DNA from: Cyclobacteriaceae bacterium
Lineage (GTDB): Bacteria; Bacteroidota; Bacteroidia; Cytophagales; Cyclobacteriaceae
Length of the DNA: 44,034 bases
Assembly (NCBI GenBank): GCA_020436125.1
Contig: JAGQYK010000020.1
Location: forward strand, 5,109-49,142
Reading direction: 5' to 3'
Positions 35,505 through 43,795 of the stretch are shown in pieces. The translations under genes were made by a program, and so were the position numbers. The notes below the pieces were generated by a model. That model was not told where the DNA came from, made no database searches, and worked only from the letters and a program-made list of their open reading frames with translations. Numbering within the stretch: position 1 is the stretch's first letter; the number at the start of each line of letters is the position of its first letter.

Positions 35505-37118
35505 TTATAGTTTTATAAGTCGGATGGTACGCAAAATCCCTTCAGACTCTACTTTGACAAGATAGAGGCCTGACCCAATTCCCGAAACATCCAACTCAAC
35601 AGGGTTATTGGAATAATCGATTTCACCTTCTGATTTAAGCATCAGCTGGCCCTGTAAATTGTAAATATGAATAGTTGCTCTTTGACCAATAGGCACGTCC
35701 ATTTCCAATTTAACCGTATTACCAAAGGATGGATTTGGAAACAGGTATACCGCTGAGGTATGCTCACGTGGCTCCTCTCCCAATTGTATAATCTTGGCCC
35801 CTGAATAGTTAGGTACTCCATACCCCTTTAGATTATCGGGATTGTCGCTCATACTTCCAGATGCAACCACCAGGTCATAAAGCGCTGATACGGTTAACTC
35901 TGGAAACGACTGCATTAATCCGGCAACAAGGCTTGTAATCAAAGGTGTGGCTGCAGACGTACCGCTAGTAAATCCGGTGGTGCCATTTGATTTAATCACA
36001 GACACACCAGAACCTAATGCTACAACATCCGGTTTTATTCTATCATCTGCAGTAGGGCCAACTGAACTAAAACTGCTGAGGTTTCCTGTGCTGGTAATTG
36101 ACCCCACTGCCAAAACGCCATCAACATCTGCCGGAGGGTTAACTAACGACCATGACGAATTACCGTCATTCCCAGCACTTACTACCACAAAAATACCTTT
36201 ACTGATGGCAAGGCTTGCTGCTTTGCTCACCAATGCTGTATTTCCATCCAACTGTGACTTGGTATAATCCATGGAGGCATCATCAAATAAGTTATACCCT
36301 AATGAAGAGTTAATAACATCCACTCCTGCGCTATCTGCCTTTTCCGCTGCCACCAGCCAATTGTATTCTTCAATTCTAAATTCAGTGGATACCTCTTCTG
36401 TTACATACAATTGATAGTTGGCTTTGGGCGCTCCTCCTAAAAAACTACCTGTCTGATTTGCCGCCATGATCGAAAGTACTTCAGTGCCATGTCCATCATA
36501 CTGGAAAACATTTCCAGTATTACCAATTATATCTTTGGTATAGATTACACGCCCTTCATCAAAGAGTGCTTTAAATGCATCCGCCTGGTCAACACCGGGA
36601 AACCCACTATCAAATACCGCAATCGTAACCCCTTGCCCATAAACGTTTTCCTCATGCATATCGTCCAAACCCAACATACTGAGTTGCACCTGATTAACAA
36701 TACCAAGGTTCGAATCTTTTTTGTCCTTTACCTTTCTTAACCTGCCACCAGAAACTTCAGCGTTAGGGCCAATGTATTCATACGTAGAAACAAAAGGTAA
36801 GAGGAGTATATCACTCAGTTCACCATCGTCCAGCTGAGCAATGGCCGCATTCATCCATCTCGAAGTATATAAAATATCTGCCCCCAGTGATTTCACCTGA
36901 TCAACATAGCTTTTGTTCACCGGAAAATCTTCTGTGGATATGGCTACTCCATTCTTAACCCTTCTATCAACGCTTTTTTGAGAAAGAAATGCCAACGGGT
37001 TTTCAATAGAAAAAGTGGTCGCATCTTTATCCTTAAAGAATATTGCGTACCTCCCATCTTGAGCCATCGAGAGCTGTGTCCAAAGTACTAAAACAAAAAG
37101 TAAACTATTCTTTACCAT
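35505..37118 (-). CDS. S8 subtilisin-like protease with T9SS type A sorting domain
   Basis: Secreted serine protease of 537 residues. Signal peptide about 1-19; an N-terminal prodomain runs to about 150. The catalytic triad is D170 (AVFDSGFPG), H210 (DGHGTEV) and S388 (SGTSAATP), with the oxyanion N317 in SAGNDGN. The last 80 residues, starting YLFPNPSFGN and ending in GLYLVKVESEGI plus a basic strand, are a type A T9SS sorting domain that directs export through the type IX system and removal or attachment at the surface. The start overlaps the upstream lipoprotein gene by 14 nt. Confidence 0.93.
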   Translation of the reverse strand: MVKNSLLFVLVLWTQLSMAQDGRYAIFFKDKDATTFSIENPLAFLSQKSVDRRVKNGVAISTEDFPVNKSYVDQVKSLGADILYTSRWMNAAIAQLDDGELSDILLLPFVSTYEYIGPNAEVSGGRLRKVKDKKDSNLGIVNQVQLSMLGLDDMHEENVYGQGVTIAVFDSGFPGVDQADAFKALFDEGRVIYTKDIIGNTGNVFQYDGHGTEVLSIMAANQTGSFLGGAPKANYQLYVTEEVSTEFRIEEYNWLVAAEKADSAGVDVINSSLGYNLFDDASMDYTKSQLDGNTALVSKAASLAISKGIFVVVSAGNDGNSSWSLVNPPADVDGVLAVGSITSTGNLSSFSSVGPTADDRIKPDVVALGSGVSVIKSNGTTGFTSGTSAATPLITSLVAGLMQSFPELTVSALYDLVVASGSMSDNPDNLKGYGVPNYSGAKIIQLGEEPREHTSAVYLFPNPSFGNTVKLEMDVPIGQRATIHIYNLQGQLMLKSEGEIDYSNNPVELDVSGIGSGLYLVKVESEGILRTIRLIKL

Positions 37119-37851
37119 AGCTTATTAATGTCTGCTTGAGTACCGACCCTTTTTCAATTTGCTGTTGACCTATGCATGATCCTACAGTACAGTATTCCAG
37201 AATGGTGCTTTCTTTATATACAAGTCCAATGTTCCTTGCGTAAATTTCCTTTCTCACATCTTGCTTAACGATCAAATCTGTATTGTTGTTTTGAATAACC
37301 TCAACGGTTTCATCCAAGATATCCCCATTAAGATCGAACTGAAACCCAAAATCTCCTATCTCATAAATATCACAAGAAAAGGTAGCGTCATCCCCACAAC
37401 TCTCTTCACCCCCCAGGGTATTCAGTGCATTACCATTCCACTGCCGCCCAATAGACAAAGGAAAGGCTAACCTGACGAATGAGGTATTGCCTTCAATCAC
37501 TACAACTTGCGATGGTTCTATTCGCGTTGACCAGGTATCCTGGTATTCAAACTGAGCTGCATCATCACTTTTAGTAAAGCGCTGAAGGACATAGGTAATG
37601 CCACCTGCATTATTTTTGAAAGAGTCTGTTACTGTGATTTTAGACTGGTATAAAAAATCTTCCTGTCCATCAATAGGAGTGTATATTGTCTCCTGAACAT
37701 CATAAATAAAGTAGCCACCCACCTGAATAGGAAAGAAATCAGTATCTTTTTTTGAAATTAATTCAGGATCATCAGCGCACGCCACAACAAGCATTGCCAA
37801 AAACAAAAAAGAAAGAAATTTAGGTAAATAAGCCACTTTATTGCTTTTCAA
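37105..37851 (-). CDS. Lipoprotein of unknown function
   Basis: Protein of 248 residues that I do not recognise. It has a lipoprotein signal peptide: FLSFLFLAMLVVAC with C25 as the lipid-bearing residue. The mature part is beta-rich and soluble, opening FFPIQVGGYFIYDVQE, a pattern seen in many Bacteroidota surface lipoproteins; it has four later Cys (GGEESCGDD, FSCDI, EYCTVGSC) that could form disulphides. The frame opens with TTG at 37851; a GTG at 37836 is possible. Its 3' end overlaps the subtilase start by 14 nt, which suggests coupled expression and perhaps a shared role at the cell surface. Confidence 0.7.
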   Translation of the reverse strand: MKSNKVAYLPKFLSFLFLAMLVVACADDPELISKKDTDFFPIQVGGYFIYDVQETIYTPIDGQEDFLYQSKITVTDSFKNNAGGITYVLQRFTKSDDAAQFEYQDTWSTRIEPSQVVVIEGNTSFVRLAFPLSIGRQWNGNALNTLGGEESCGDDATFSCDIYEIGDFGFQFDLNGDILDETVEVIQNNNTDLIVKQDVRKEIYARNIGLVYKESTILEYCTVGSCIGQQQIEKGSVLKQTLISYGKE

Positions 37852-37886
37852 TTCATAAAGTTATTTTTTCTTTTTGATATTTGGTC

Positions 37887-38477
37887 ATGCAATTAAAAAC
37901 CAAAGTAAAAGTAGGAAACATTACTAATCTTAGCGATGCAAGGTACTGTGCTGGCATGGGAGTTGACCTTTTAGGGTTTCCTATTGGTGATAATATCGGA
38001 CAGATTTCATTTGACACCTTTCTTGAGATTGCAGAATGGGTGGCGGGCCCAGCCTTTATTTTGGAATATGCTGACTCCATGGATGATGAACAATTCCAAA
38101 AGGTAACCCAATCTACAGCTGTTCAGTACGTCCAATTAAATTTCGATCAACTCTTACGACTGGGCGGTAAAATTCAAGATCTTCCCATTATACTAACAAC
38201 AAGCATTGCTGAATGGAAAGACATCAAAGCTCATCTCTTAACGTATAACATCAGCTATTTAGTATTGGTTGAGACGATAACCCCTGAATGGGCGAAAGTA
38301 GAGGAAATCAATTCAGTAATTAATGTTCTTGTTCCTCAACATTTGATTGACAATATAAGTGACGTTGAGTCCTTGCCTATCGCGGGCATCCTAATGGAAG
38401 GTTCATCGGAGGATAAACCGGGTCAGAAGGATTACGATCATTTAGCGACTATTCTTGAGGCTTTGGAGCTTGACTAA
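37887..38477 (+). CDS. TrpF-like protein, catalytic residues missing
   Basis: Cytoplasmic protein of 196 residues resembling phosphoribosylanthranilate isomerase. The start KTKVKVGNITNLSDARYCAGMGVDLLGF matches the TrpF opening (KICGITNxxDA), given here in part only. The general-base Cys of KICG is replaced (KVGN), the SPR phosphate motif after GF is absent, and I find no counterpart of the catalytic Asp in an LLLDT-type strand. It is therefore unlikely to work in tryptophan synthesis, and no other trp gene is near. The ATG at 37887 is chosen over a TTG two codons earlier. It shares a 35-nt divergent region with the lipoprotein gene and overlaps the glycosyltransferase stop by 4 nt. Confidence 0.72.
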   Translation: MQLKTKVKVGNITNLSDARYCAGMGVDLLGFPIGDNIGQISFDTFLEIAEWVAGPAFILEYADSMDDEQFQKVTQSTAVQYVQLNFDQLLRLGGKIQDLPIILTTSIAEWKDIKAHLLTYNISYLVLVETITPEWAKVEEINSVINVLVPQHLIDNISDVESLPIAGILMEGSSEDKPGQKDYDHLATILEALELD

Positions 38478-39460
38478 GAGGAACCCAATTTAATGGCACG
38501 TTGCACTGCCTTAGCGGTAGTATCAGGAAACGAAATATCAAGAGGTTTTGATTCATCTAACCACTTTTCAATTTTACTTAGATTCTTCTTCTTGACTTTT
38601 TTAAGAACGGGCACGCCCATTTTTTTTAGAGCCGCTGCATTGCAGTGTTGCTCGTATTGATTCTTCATCGGAACCACCATCAGCTTCTTATTGAGTTGTA
38701 AAACTTCAGCGGGAGTTTCAAACCCGGCACCCGTAAGAACGCCATGACTGCTTATAATACTTTCCACAAAGGCTGCCCCACTCACAGGATATACAGAAAC
38801 CTTATCAACATGATAAGCGTTCTTCACATGCTTCGAAAACACATGCCACTTGATCTTCGGAAATTTCAAAAACAGTTGAGCCAATTTTTTATCATCGTAG
38901 GCAGGTAAATACACCGTATAGTGCCCTTGATCAGATGCCTTGGCATCACGAATCGCTTTTCTGATAACAGGAGTGTAAATGTTTTTATCGTACTCTTCAA
39001 AGTGAAAGCCTACATACTTCTTTACTGGTGCATACTTTTTAAGAATCCATTCCCCAAAGGGATCCTTATTCTTTGGACGTGGTGCCTTTTTGGATAAGAG
39101 GGCTGATTGGTGGCTTAATCCAACAATGGGTACTTTTTTCTTTTTTGCAGCCCATGAAGAGATGGGTTCAAAATCATTTACAATCAGGTCATAATCTTCC
39201 ACAGGGAATTGGTCGATCTCCTGAATAACACTGGAGCTGTTCTTTTTAAAAGTTTTGTAAAAATTGATCCCACCATTTTTTCCAAAATAGAAGCTCAGCC
39301 CTTTCGATTTGTACTTTATTGGATAGGGCAATTCTATTTCAGCCTGGGCACCACTTACAAACAAATCCAACTCACCGTGTTTTCTGAGCTCTGGAACCAC
39401 ATCTATAGCTCTGCTCAAATGCCCATTACCAGTACCTTGAATAGCGTAGAGTATTTTCAT
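38474..39460 (-). CDS. GT-B fold glycosyltransferase (MurG/UGT-like)
   Basis: Protein of 328 residues related to MurG- and UDP-glucuronosyltransferase-type enzymes. The N-terminal glycine loop QGTGNGHLSRA (8-18) with H14 is the acceptor-side signature. The C-terminal donor site appears as GAGFETPAEVLQLNKK followed by PMKNQYEQHCNA (about 242-275). A basic surface (KKKKVP, RPKNK, LKKVKKKNL) suggests contact with the inner leaflet of the membrane. Its ATG overlaps the stop of the phosphoesterase gene by 4 nt, so the two are translationally coupled. Acceptor and sugar are unknown; a glycolipid is an inference from the partner. Confidence 0.8.
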   Translation of the reverse strand: MKILYAIQGTGNGHLSRAIDVVPELRKHGELDLFVSGAQAEIELPYPIKYKSKGLSFYFGKNGGINFYKTFKKNSSSVIQEIDQFPVEDYDLIVNDFEPISSWAAKKKKVPIVGLSHQSALLSKKAPRPKNKDPFGEWILKKYAPVKKYVGFHFEEYDKNIYTPVIRKAIRDAKASDQGHYTVYLPAYDDKKLAQLFLKFPKIKWHVFSKHVKNAYHVDKVSVYPVSGAAFVESIISSHGVLTGAGFETPAEVLQLNKKLMVVPMKNQYEQHCNAAALKKMGVPVLKKVKKKNLSKIEKWLDESKPLDISFPDTTAKAVQRAIKLGSS

Positions 39461-40311
39461 TTCTTTACCGATAGGAATTCATTGACAAGGTCTTTGAATA
39501 TCTCGTCATTGTCCAGGCTATTTCTATATCGCTTGTGAATCTTGAGCGATTGAGCTCGCTTATCATCAGCGTAGCGGTAAATGGACCACTCATTCTTATT
39601 GTATTCCAAGGCGGTCAGATTTTCTACCCAATCACCCGAATTGAGATACACTACCTCTCCTTTTTCAGTTTTAATAGTTTTGATTTCAGGGTGGTGAATG
39701 TGACCACACACTACATAATGATGACCATTTGCGATGGCAATATCAGCTGCCGTCTCTTCAAAGTTGTTAATAAACTTCACAGCACCCTTTACACTATCCT
39801 TAACTTTTTTGGATAAAGAGATTCTCCCCTTACCAAAGAATTTCAGAATGAAGTTAACCACAGCATTCAATACAATGAGTGCATCATAACCAATTGCCCC
39901 TAGCCGAGCTATCCATTTTGAATACCTCATGGTGACATCAAATACATCTCCGTGAAAAATCCATGCAGACTTTCCACTTAAAGACAATACCTTTTTGTTT
40001 TCAATCTGAAATGACCCTAGCCTAAATCCTGCAAACTTCCTTAGCATCTCATCATGATTACCCGTCAGGTAAGTGATCTTGGTTCCTTTAGCCAAAAGTC
40101 CGGTAATATGTTTGACGATTTCCATGTGGCTTTTGGGCCAGTAGCGCTTACTAAATTGCCACATGTCAATGATGTCGCCATTCAGAATCAGTCTTTTAGG
40201 TTTAATAGTCTTTAGATAGCGGAGTAGTTCTTCCGAGTGGCAACCATAGGTACCGAGGTGAACATCAGATATGATTACGAGCTCTACCTCTCTTTTTCTT
40301 TTCTTTGCCAT
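39457..40311 (-). CDS. Metallophosphoesterase, UDP-2,3-diacylglucosamine diphosphatase-like
   Basis: Calcineurin-like phosphoesterase of 284 residues in the LpxH-related COG2908 group. The two-metal site is complete: D16 and H18 (SDVHLG), D46 (NGDIID), N85 and H86 (TGNHDE), H120 (FHGD), H204 and H206 (CGHIHHPE). A hydrophobic helix pair at about 133-160 could touch the membrane, as in LpxH. LpxH splits UDP-2,3-diacylglucosamine to lipid X in lipid A synthesis; whether this is the lipid A enzyme or a paralogue acting on another glycolipid cannot be decided. Coupled to the glycosyltransferase gene by a 4-nt overlap. Confidence 0.85.
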   Translation of the reverse strand: MAKKRKREVELVIISDVHLGTYGCHSEELLRYLKTIKPKRLILNGDIIDMWQFSKRYWPKSHMEIVKHITGLLAKGTKITYLTGNHDEMLRKFAGFRLGSFQIENKKVLSLSGKSAWIFHGDVFDVTMRYSKWIARLGAIGYDALIVLNAVVNFILKFFGKGRISLSKKVKDSVKGAVKFINNFEETAADIAIANGHHYVVCGHIHHPEIKTIKTEKGEVVYLNSGDWVENLTALEYNKNEWSIYRYADDKRAQSLKIHKRYRNSLDNDEIFKDLVNEFLSVKK

Positions 40312-40366
40312 TGCTTGTATCCCCGGCCTTACTTAGCTGCAGAATACTATGTTAATTAGATTCATG

Positions 40367-40374
40367 CAAATATA
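40367..40374 (-). promoter_or_regulatory. Putative promoter of the phosphoesterase-glycosyltransferase unit
   Basis: The minus strand has TATATTTG here, an exact TAnnTTTG match 55 nt before the ATG, and a TTTG at 40390-40393, 15 nt further upstream. The spacing is a little short of the published Bacteroidota optimum. Confidence 0.4.
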
Positions 40375-40429
40375 TTAACAGAATCTTATCAAACTATAAC
40401 CTAAAGATTACCCTTGTGTTAAGAGCTTT

Positions 40430-41089
40430 TTAGGCTATAAACTGGAATCGTAGGTACTTAATGGTTTCTCCCTTTTTAGCAAACATTTCCTCGTATCGGG
40501 TCTTTATGCCCAACACCTCGTCTTTCAATTCTGATTGATATACGTCAAAAGTCACTTTTAAGTTCTTAATGTCATTACGCTCTTTTAATTCCTCAAGAGT
40601 AAAATTAAAAAGGTCCGTGTTGTCAGTTTTTAATCTAAACAGTCCATCTGGTTTTAAAACCTTCTTGTATAGATTAAGAAATCTATTGTTGCTTAGCCTC
40701 CTTTTAATGTCTCTCTTCTTTGGTCTCGGATCAGGAAAAGTTAACCAAATCTCACTTACTTCATCCTCACCAAAAAAATTCTCGAGTGTATGGATTTGCG
40801 CTCGTAGAAAAGCAACATTATCTAATTCCTTTTCTACTGCCCAAGTACTTCCCTTCCATATCCTATCCCCTTTTACATCAATGCCGACAAAATTCCTATC
40901 AGGAAATAATTCCGCCATTCCAACAGAGTATTCCCCTCTTCCACAAGCTAGCTCAATGGTAATGGGGTTGTCGTTATTAAACTGAGTCTTATTCCAGTTA
41001 CCTTTAATATTAAAGTACAGTTCCTTTCCAGGCTCTAGCACATTATTCCTTTCTGAAATGATTTTGAATCTGGCTAGTTTACTTTTCAT
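40430..41089 (-). CDS. trmB: tRNA (guanine-N7)-methyltransferase
   Basis: Cytoplasmic SAM-dependent enzyme of 219 residues that methylates G46 in the variable loop of tRNA. The SAM site is IELACGRGEYSVGMA with the following acidic strand end VGIDVKGDR. The family motif IWLTFPDPRPKKRDIKRRL and the late LKTDNTDLF and TRYEEMFAKKGETI are present. Start is 2 nt after the folC stop, so folC and trmB form an operon. Confidence 0.95.
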   Translation of the reverse strand: MKSKLARFKIISERNNVLEPGKELYFNIKGNWNKTQFNNDNPITIELACGRGEYSVGMAELFPDRNFVGIDVKGDRIWKGSTWAVEKELDNVAFLRAQIHTLENFFGEDEVSEIWLTFPDPRPKKRDIKRRLSNNRFLNLYKKVLKPDGLFRLKTDNTDLFNFTLEELKERNDIKNLKVTFDVYQSELKDEVLGIKTRYEEMFAKKGETIKYLRFQFIA

Positions 41090-41091
41090 CC

Positions 41092-42378
41092 TTAGAGTTC
41101 ATCGATTTCTGCTACTACAAATGTACTACCCCCAATGAAAATGAGATCATCTGGAGAAGCAGATGACTTCGCACTTTTTATTGCCTCTCTTACTTTACTA
41201 ATCACTTTATACTCTAAACCAAACGCTGTCGCCCTGGCAGCCAATACTTCTGCATCCAATGCTCTGGGGATTTCAGCAGCACAAAAATAGTAGACGGCAT
41301 TTTTAGGGAGTAAAGAAAGAATAGCATCAATATCCTTATCCTTTACCATGCCGAAAACGATATGAAGTTTTTTATAAGGGATAGCTTCAATAATACTCAA
41401 CACCTCAGTAATTCCTTCAGCATTGTGCGCAGTATCGCAATAGATCAATGGTTTTGCTCCAAGCTGCTGCCAACGGCCTTTCAAACCCGTAAGCGTTACC
41501 GTTTCTGCAATTCCTTTCTCAATAGCACTGGTTGAAATATTAAACCCCAATTCAATCAACTCATCGACAACAGCAAGCACTCCTGCAATATTCTTTTTTT
41601 GATACTCCCCCACTAGTTCTGATTTCAAATGATGGCTAATTGCATTACCATCACGCTGCACAATGAAAGTGTCGATATCTGTAGCTGACCTTGCTACCTT
41701 ATACCGTTCCTGAGCAAACTTCAGTGAAGAATTGACTGATGCCGCCTTCCTTAAGAATACTTCCTCAATTTCAGGTTGCCGTTCACTAATAATGGCTCTT
41801 CCATTCTGCTTGATAATACCCGCTTTCTCAGCAGCAATTGCTTCCAGCGTCCCACCAAGCAGGTCCTTATGGTCATATCCAATATTGGTAATGAGCGACA
41901 CCAATGGATCAATCACGTTAGTGGAATCAAGTCTCCCTCCCAAACCCACTTCTATAACCGCAAAATCTACTTCTTCTCTGGCAAAAAAGTCGAATGCCAT
42001 GGCCACTGTAATCTCAAAAAATGAAGGTTTGATCTCTTCAATCTGTGGTTTAATCCTTTCTACAAAGTTAACTACCTCAGATGGTGAAATCTCAGCACCA
42101 TTGAGCCTGATCCGTTCAGTAAATTCTTTAAGATGAGGTGATGTGTAAAGCCCTGTTTTGTATCCATTACTTTGAAGGATAGCTGCGATCATGTGGCTTG
42201 AACTTCCTTTTCCGTTTGTTCCCCCTACATGAATAGATCTGAACTTATGCTGAGGGTTGCCCAAAGATTCACATAACAATAAGGTGTTCCGAAGATCCGC
42301 CTTAAGTGCAGCCGGCCCCACACGCTGAAACATGGGCAGTTCCTTATACAGATAATCAAGGGTTTGCTGGTAGGTCAT
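41092..42378 (-). CDS. folC: Bifunctional folylpolyglutamate synthase/dihydrofolate synthase
   Basis: Mur-ligase-family enzyme of 428 residues that adds glutamate to dihydropteroate or folates using ATP. The P-loop is GGTNGKGSSS (52-61). The family motifs SPHLKEFTERI, EVGLGGRLDSTN and NIGYDHKDLLG are present, as is the C-terminal domain with YCDTAHNAEGI, where the Asp and His bind nucleotide. Length and order of motifs are normal. First gene of a unit with trmB. A terminator for the upstream beta-barrel gene lies just before it. Confidence 0.95.
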   Translation of the reverse strand: MTYQQTLDYLYKELPMFQRVGPAALKADLRNTLLLCESLGNPQHKFRSIHVGGTNGKGSSSHMIAAILQSNGYKTGLYTSPHLKEFTERIRLNGAEISPSEVVNFVERIKPQIEEIKPSFFEITVAMAFDFFAREEVDFAVIEVGLGGRLDSTNVIDPLVSLITNIGYDHKDLLGGTLEAIAAEKAGIIKQNGRAIISERQPEIEEVFLRKAASVNSSLKFAQERYKVARSATDIDTFIVQRDGNAISHHLKSELVGEYQKKNIAGVLAVVDELIELGFNISTSAIEKGIAETVTLTGLKGRWQQLGAKPLIYCDTAHNAEGITEVLSIIEAIPYKKLHIVFGMVKDKDIDAILSLLPKNAVYYFCAAEIPRALDAEVLAARATAFGLEYKVISKVREAIKSAKSSASPDDLIFIGGSTFVVAEIDEL

Positions 42379-42420
42379 GGCTTCTAAGAAATCGCGAAAT
42401 TAGTCCTTGCTTTAAAATAA

Positions 42421-42446
42421 AAAAAGCCACCCCAAGGTGGCTTTTT
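42421..42446 (-). terminator. Intrinsic terminator after the beta-barrel gene
   Basis: Stem gccacc (42426-42431) and ggtggc (42436-42441) with a CCAA loop, extended by A5 and T5 flanks that can also pair. It sits 22 nt past the stop of the minus-strand barrel gene at 42468 and before folC, whose promoter must lie between. Confidence 0.88.
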
Positions 42447-42467
42447 AAATAATAAATGACTCAATGG

Positions 42468-43076
42468 TTATTTACCGGCTTTAATAAACTTATATCCCAG
42501 CGATACTTGAAGTACCTTATTCTTCAAGTCAGGCCCATTATTCAATTTAAACTCAGAGAGTCCAAAATTATAGCGGGCATCCAAAGTAAGTCCAAATGGT
42601 AAATCCCATCCTGCACCCACTGCGATGGACGTATCTGATTTTTTGTCAAGCTGATCTTTTACATCCTGGGTAGTTGTGATACCACCTATTGTGCTTTTAA
42701 TTTCTGATGTTGTCAAAAATCCAAATTGTGGACCAGCCTGTATATTAAGGCCAGCCACCAGATACAGTTTCACAAGAATCGGAATGTTGATGTAGTCAAA
42801 GTTAGCTTCGTAGTTGTCAGTATCAACACTGAACTCACTTCCTTGTTTGGAGAAAAGAATCTCGGGTTGAATACCAAATTTCGCAAACTTGAATAAGGCA
42901 AAAGCCCCTCCATGGTAACCAGTACGATTATCGATATTGGATGTTCCCTGGCTAATATCAAACTTAGCAATGTTAAGCCCTCCTTTAAGCCCTAAAGCAA
43001 ATTGAGCCTGGGCCTGAGCTTGATTCGTCAGCGCCACTGCCGAAATAAGACATACGAGAATAAATATTTTTTTCAT
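42468..43076 (-). CDS. Outer-membrane beta-barrel (porin family) protein
   Basis: Protein of 202 residues with a signal peptide (about 1-23, ends NQAQAQ). The mature part opens FALGLKGGLNIAKFD and consists of amphipathic strands (GFQPEILFSKQG-type, INIPILVKLYLVAG, DARYNFGLSEF) ending in LQVSLGYKFIK, as in the OMP_b-brl_2 small barrels of Bacteroidota, probably eight strands. Function is not known. A TAGATTTG element lies upstream and a terminator downstream, so it is a single-gene unit. Confidence 0.85.
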   Translation of the reverse strand: MKKIFILVCLISAVALTNQAQAQAQFALGLKGGLNIAKFDISQGTSNIDNRTGYHGGAFALFKFAKFGIQPEILFSKQGSEFSVDTDNYEANFDYINIPILVKLYLVAGLNIQAGPQFGFLTTSEIKSTIGGITTTQDVKDQLDKKSDTSIAVGAGWDLPFGLTLDARYNFGLSEFKLNNGPDLKNKVLQVSLGYKFIKAGK

Positions 43077-43093
43077 ACAAATTGATTTTGTTT

Positions 43094-43101
43094 CAAATCT
43101 A
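43094..43101 (-). promoter_or_regulatory. Putative promoter of the barrel gene
   Basis: Minus strand TAGATTTG is an exact TAnnTTTG match 17 nt before the ATG. A TTG at 43118-43120 lies 16 nt further upstream and could be the -33 element. The leader would be very short. Confidence 0.4.
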
Positions 43102-43137
43102 ACGACAAAAACGGAGCCAACTTATCAAAATCTTCAA

Positions 43138-43710
43138 TTAATTAGTGGAATGGAAGAATATAGTAAAGCCAGCCATAAGGAAGAATCCACTCTCAGTACT
43201 TTTTACATTTGAAGTTGTATTCTTATTCGATTCCGATAGAAATCCAACTATGGGCTCAAAAAGAACTGTATCTGAGATTCGCGCAGCGTACCCGGCTCCA
43301 AGTCTTAGCTCCGAAGCATTATACTTGGTCTCGCTAGTCGGTGATTGATCCACTTCCTGTTTACTCTTGCTGCTACCAAAAGCAAATTGGCCATGTGCAA
43401 ACAATCCATTATCCAGATAATACCGAGCAACTGGACCTATTAAAATATCGGTGTCAGTATACTTAAAACCCGTTCCCTTTGTAGTCCCATTAGATACAGA
43501 AAGTAATAGCCCCGCAGCAAAATTATCTATGACCATATATCCTGCCCAAGGCATTAAATTAAAGCCAGATCTTTTTGTATCGGAGTCATCTTTGTGAGAC
43601 TTAAACTCAAAGGAACCACCACCAATTATAGTCCCTTGTTTAATAAACTGTGAATAGCCAGATGTAGCTATACCTGCGACAAATACAATGAGTACAATTA
43701 TCTTTTTCAT
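43138..43710 (-). CDS. Small outer-membrane beta-barrel protein
   Basis: Protein of 190 residues. Signal peptide about 1-20 (KKIIVLIVFVAGIATSGYSQ); the frame is open to a TTG at 43770, but the ATG at 43710 begins the signal peptide directly and is preferred. The mature chain has alternating strands (IIGGGSFEFKSHKD, NLMPWAGYMVIDNFAAG, ARYYLDNGLFAHGQFAFG, ELRLGAGYAARI) and ends ESGFFLMAGFTIFFHS, as expected for an eight-strand barrel. It is 61 nt upstream of the other barrel gene; the two are not closely similar in sequence. Confidence 0.8.
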   Translation of the reverse strand: MKKIIVLIVFVAGIATSGYSQFIKQGTIIGGGSFEFKSHKDDSDTKRSGFNLMPWAGYMVIDNFAAGLLLSVSNGTTKGTGFKYTDTDILIGPVARYYLDNGLFAHGQFAFGSSKSKQEVDQSPTSETKYNASELRLGAGYAARISDTVLFEPIVGFLSESNKNTTSNVKSTESGFFLMAGFTIFFHSTN

Positions 43711-43773
43711 AATTAAAGATTTGTTGGTTAAGCAAATAAAGTTAATAATTAAGAGGTAAATGCGCAGCAAGCA

Positions 43774-43785
43774 TCCGATATCGGA
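43774..43785. promoter_or_regulatory. Perfect 12-bp palindrome upstream of the barrel gene
   Basis: tccgatatcgga reads the same on both strands. It lies between the acyltransferase stop (43796) and the barrel start (43710). It could be a dimeric regulator site; no T run follows, so it is not a terminator. Chance cannot be excluded. Confidence 0.25.
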
Positions 43786-43795
43786 CAGTATTGCT

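Noticed and set aside
37887-38477. Calling the TrpF-like gene trpF
   Set aside because: The catalytic Cys, phosphate loop and catalytic Asp are missing, so the name would mislead.
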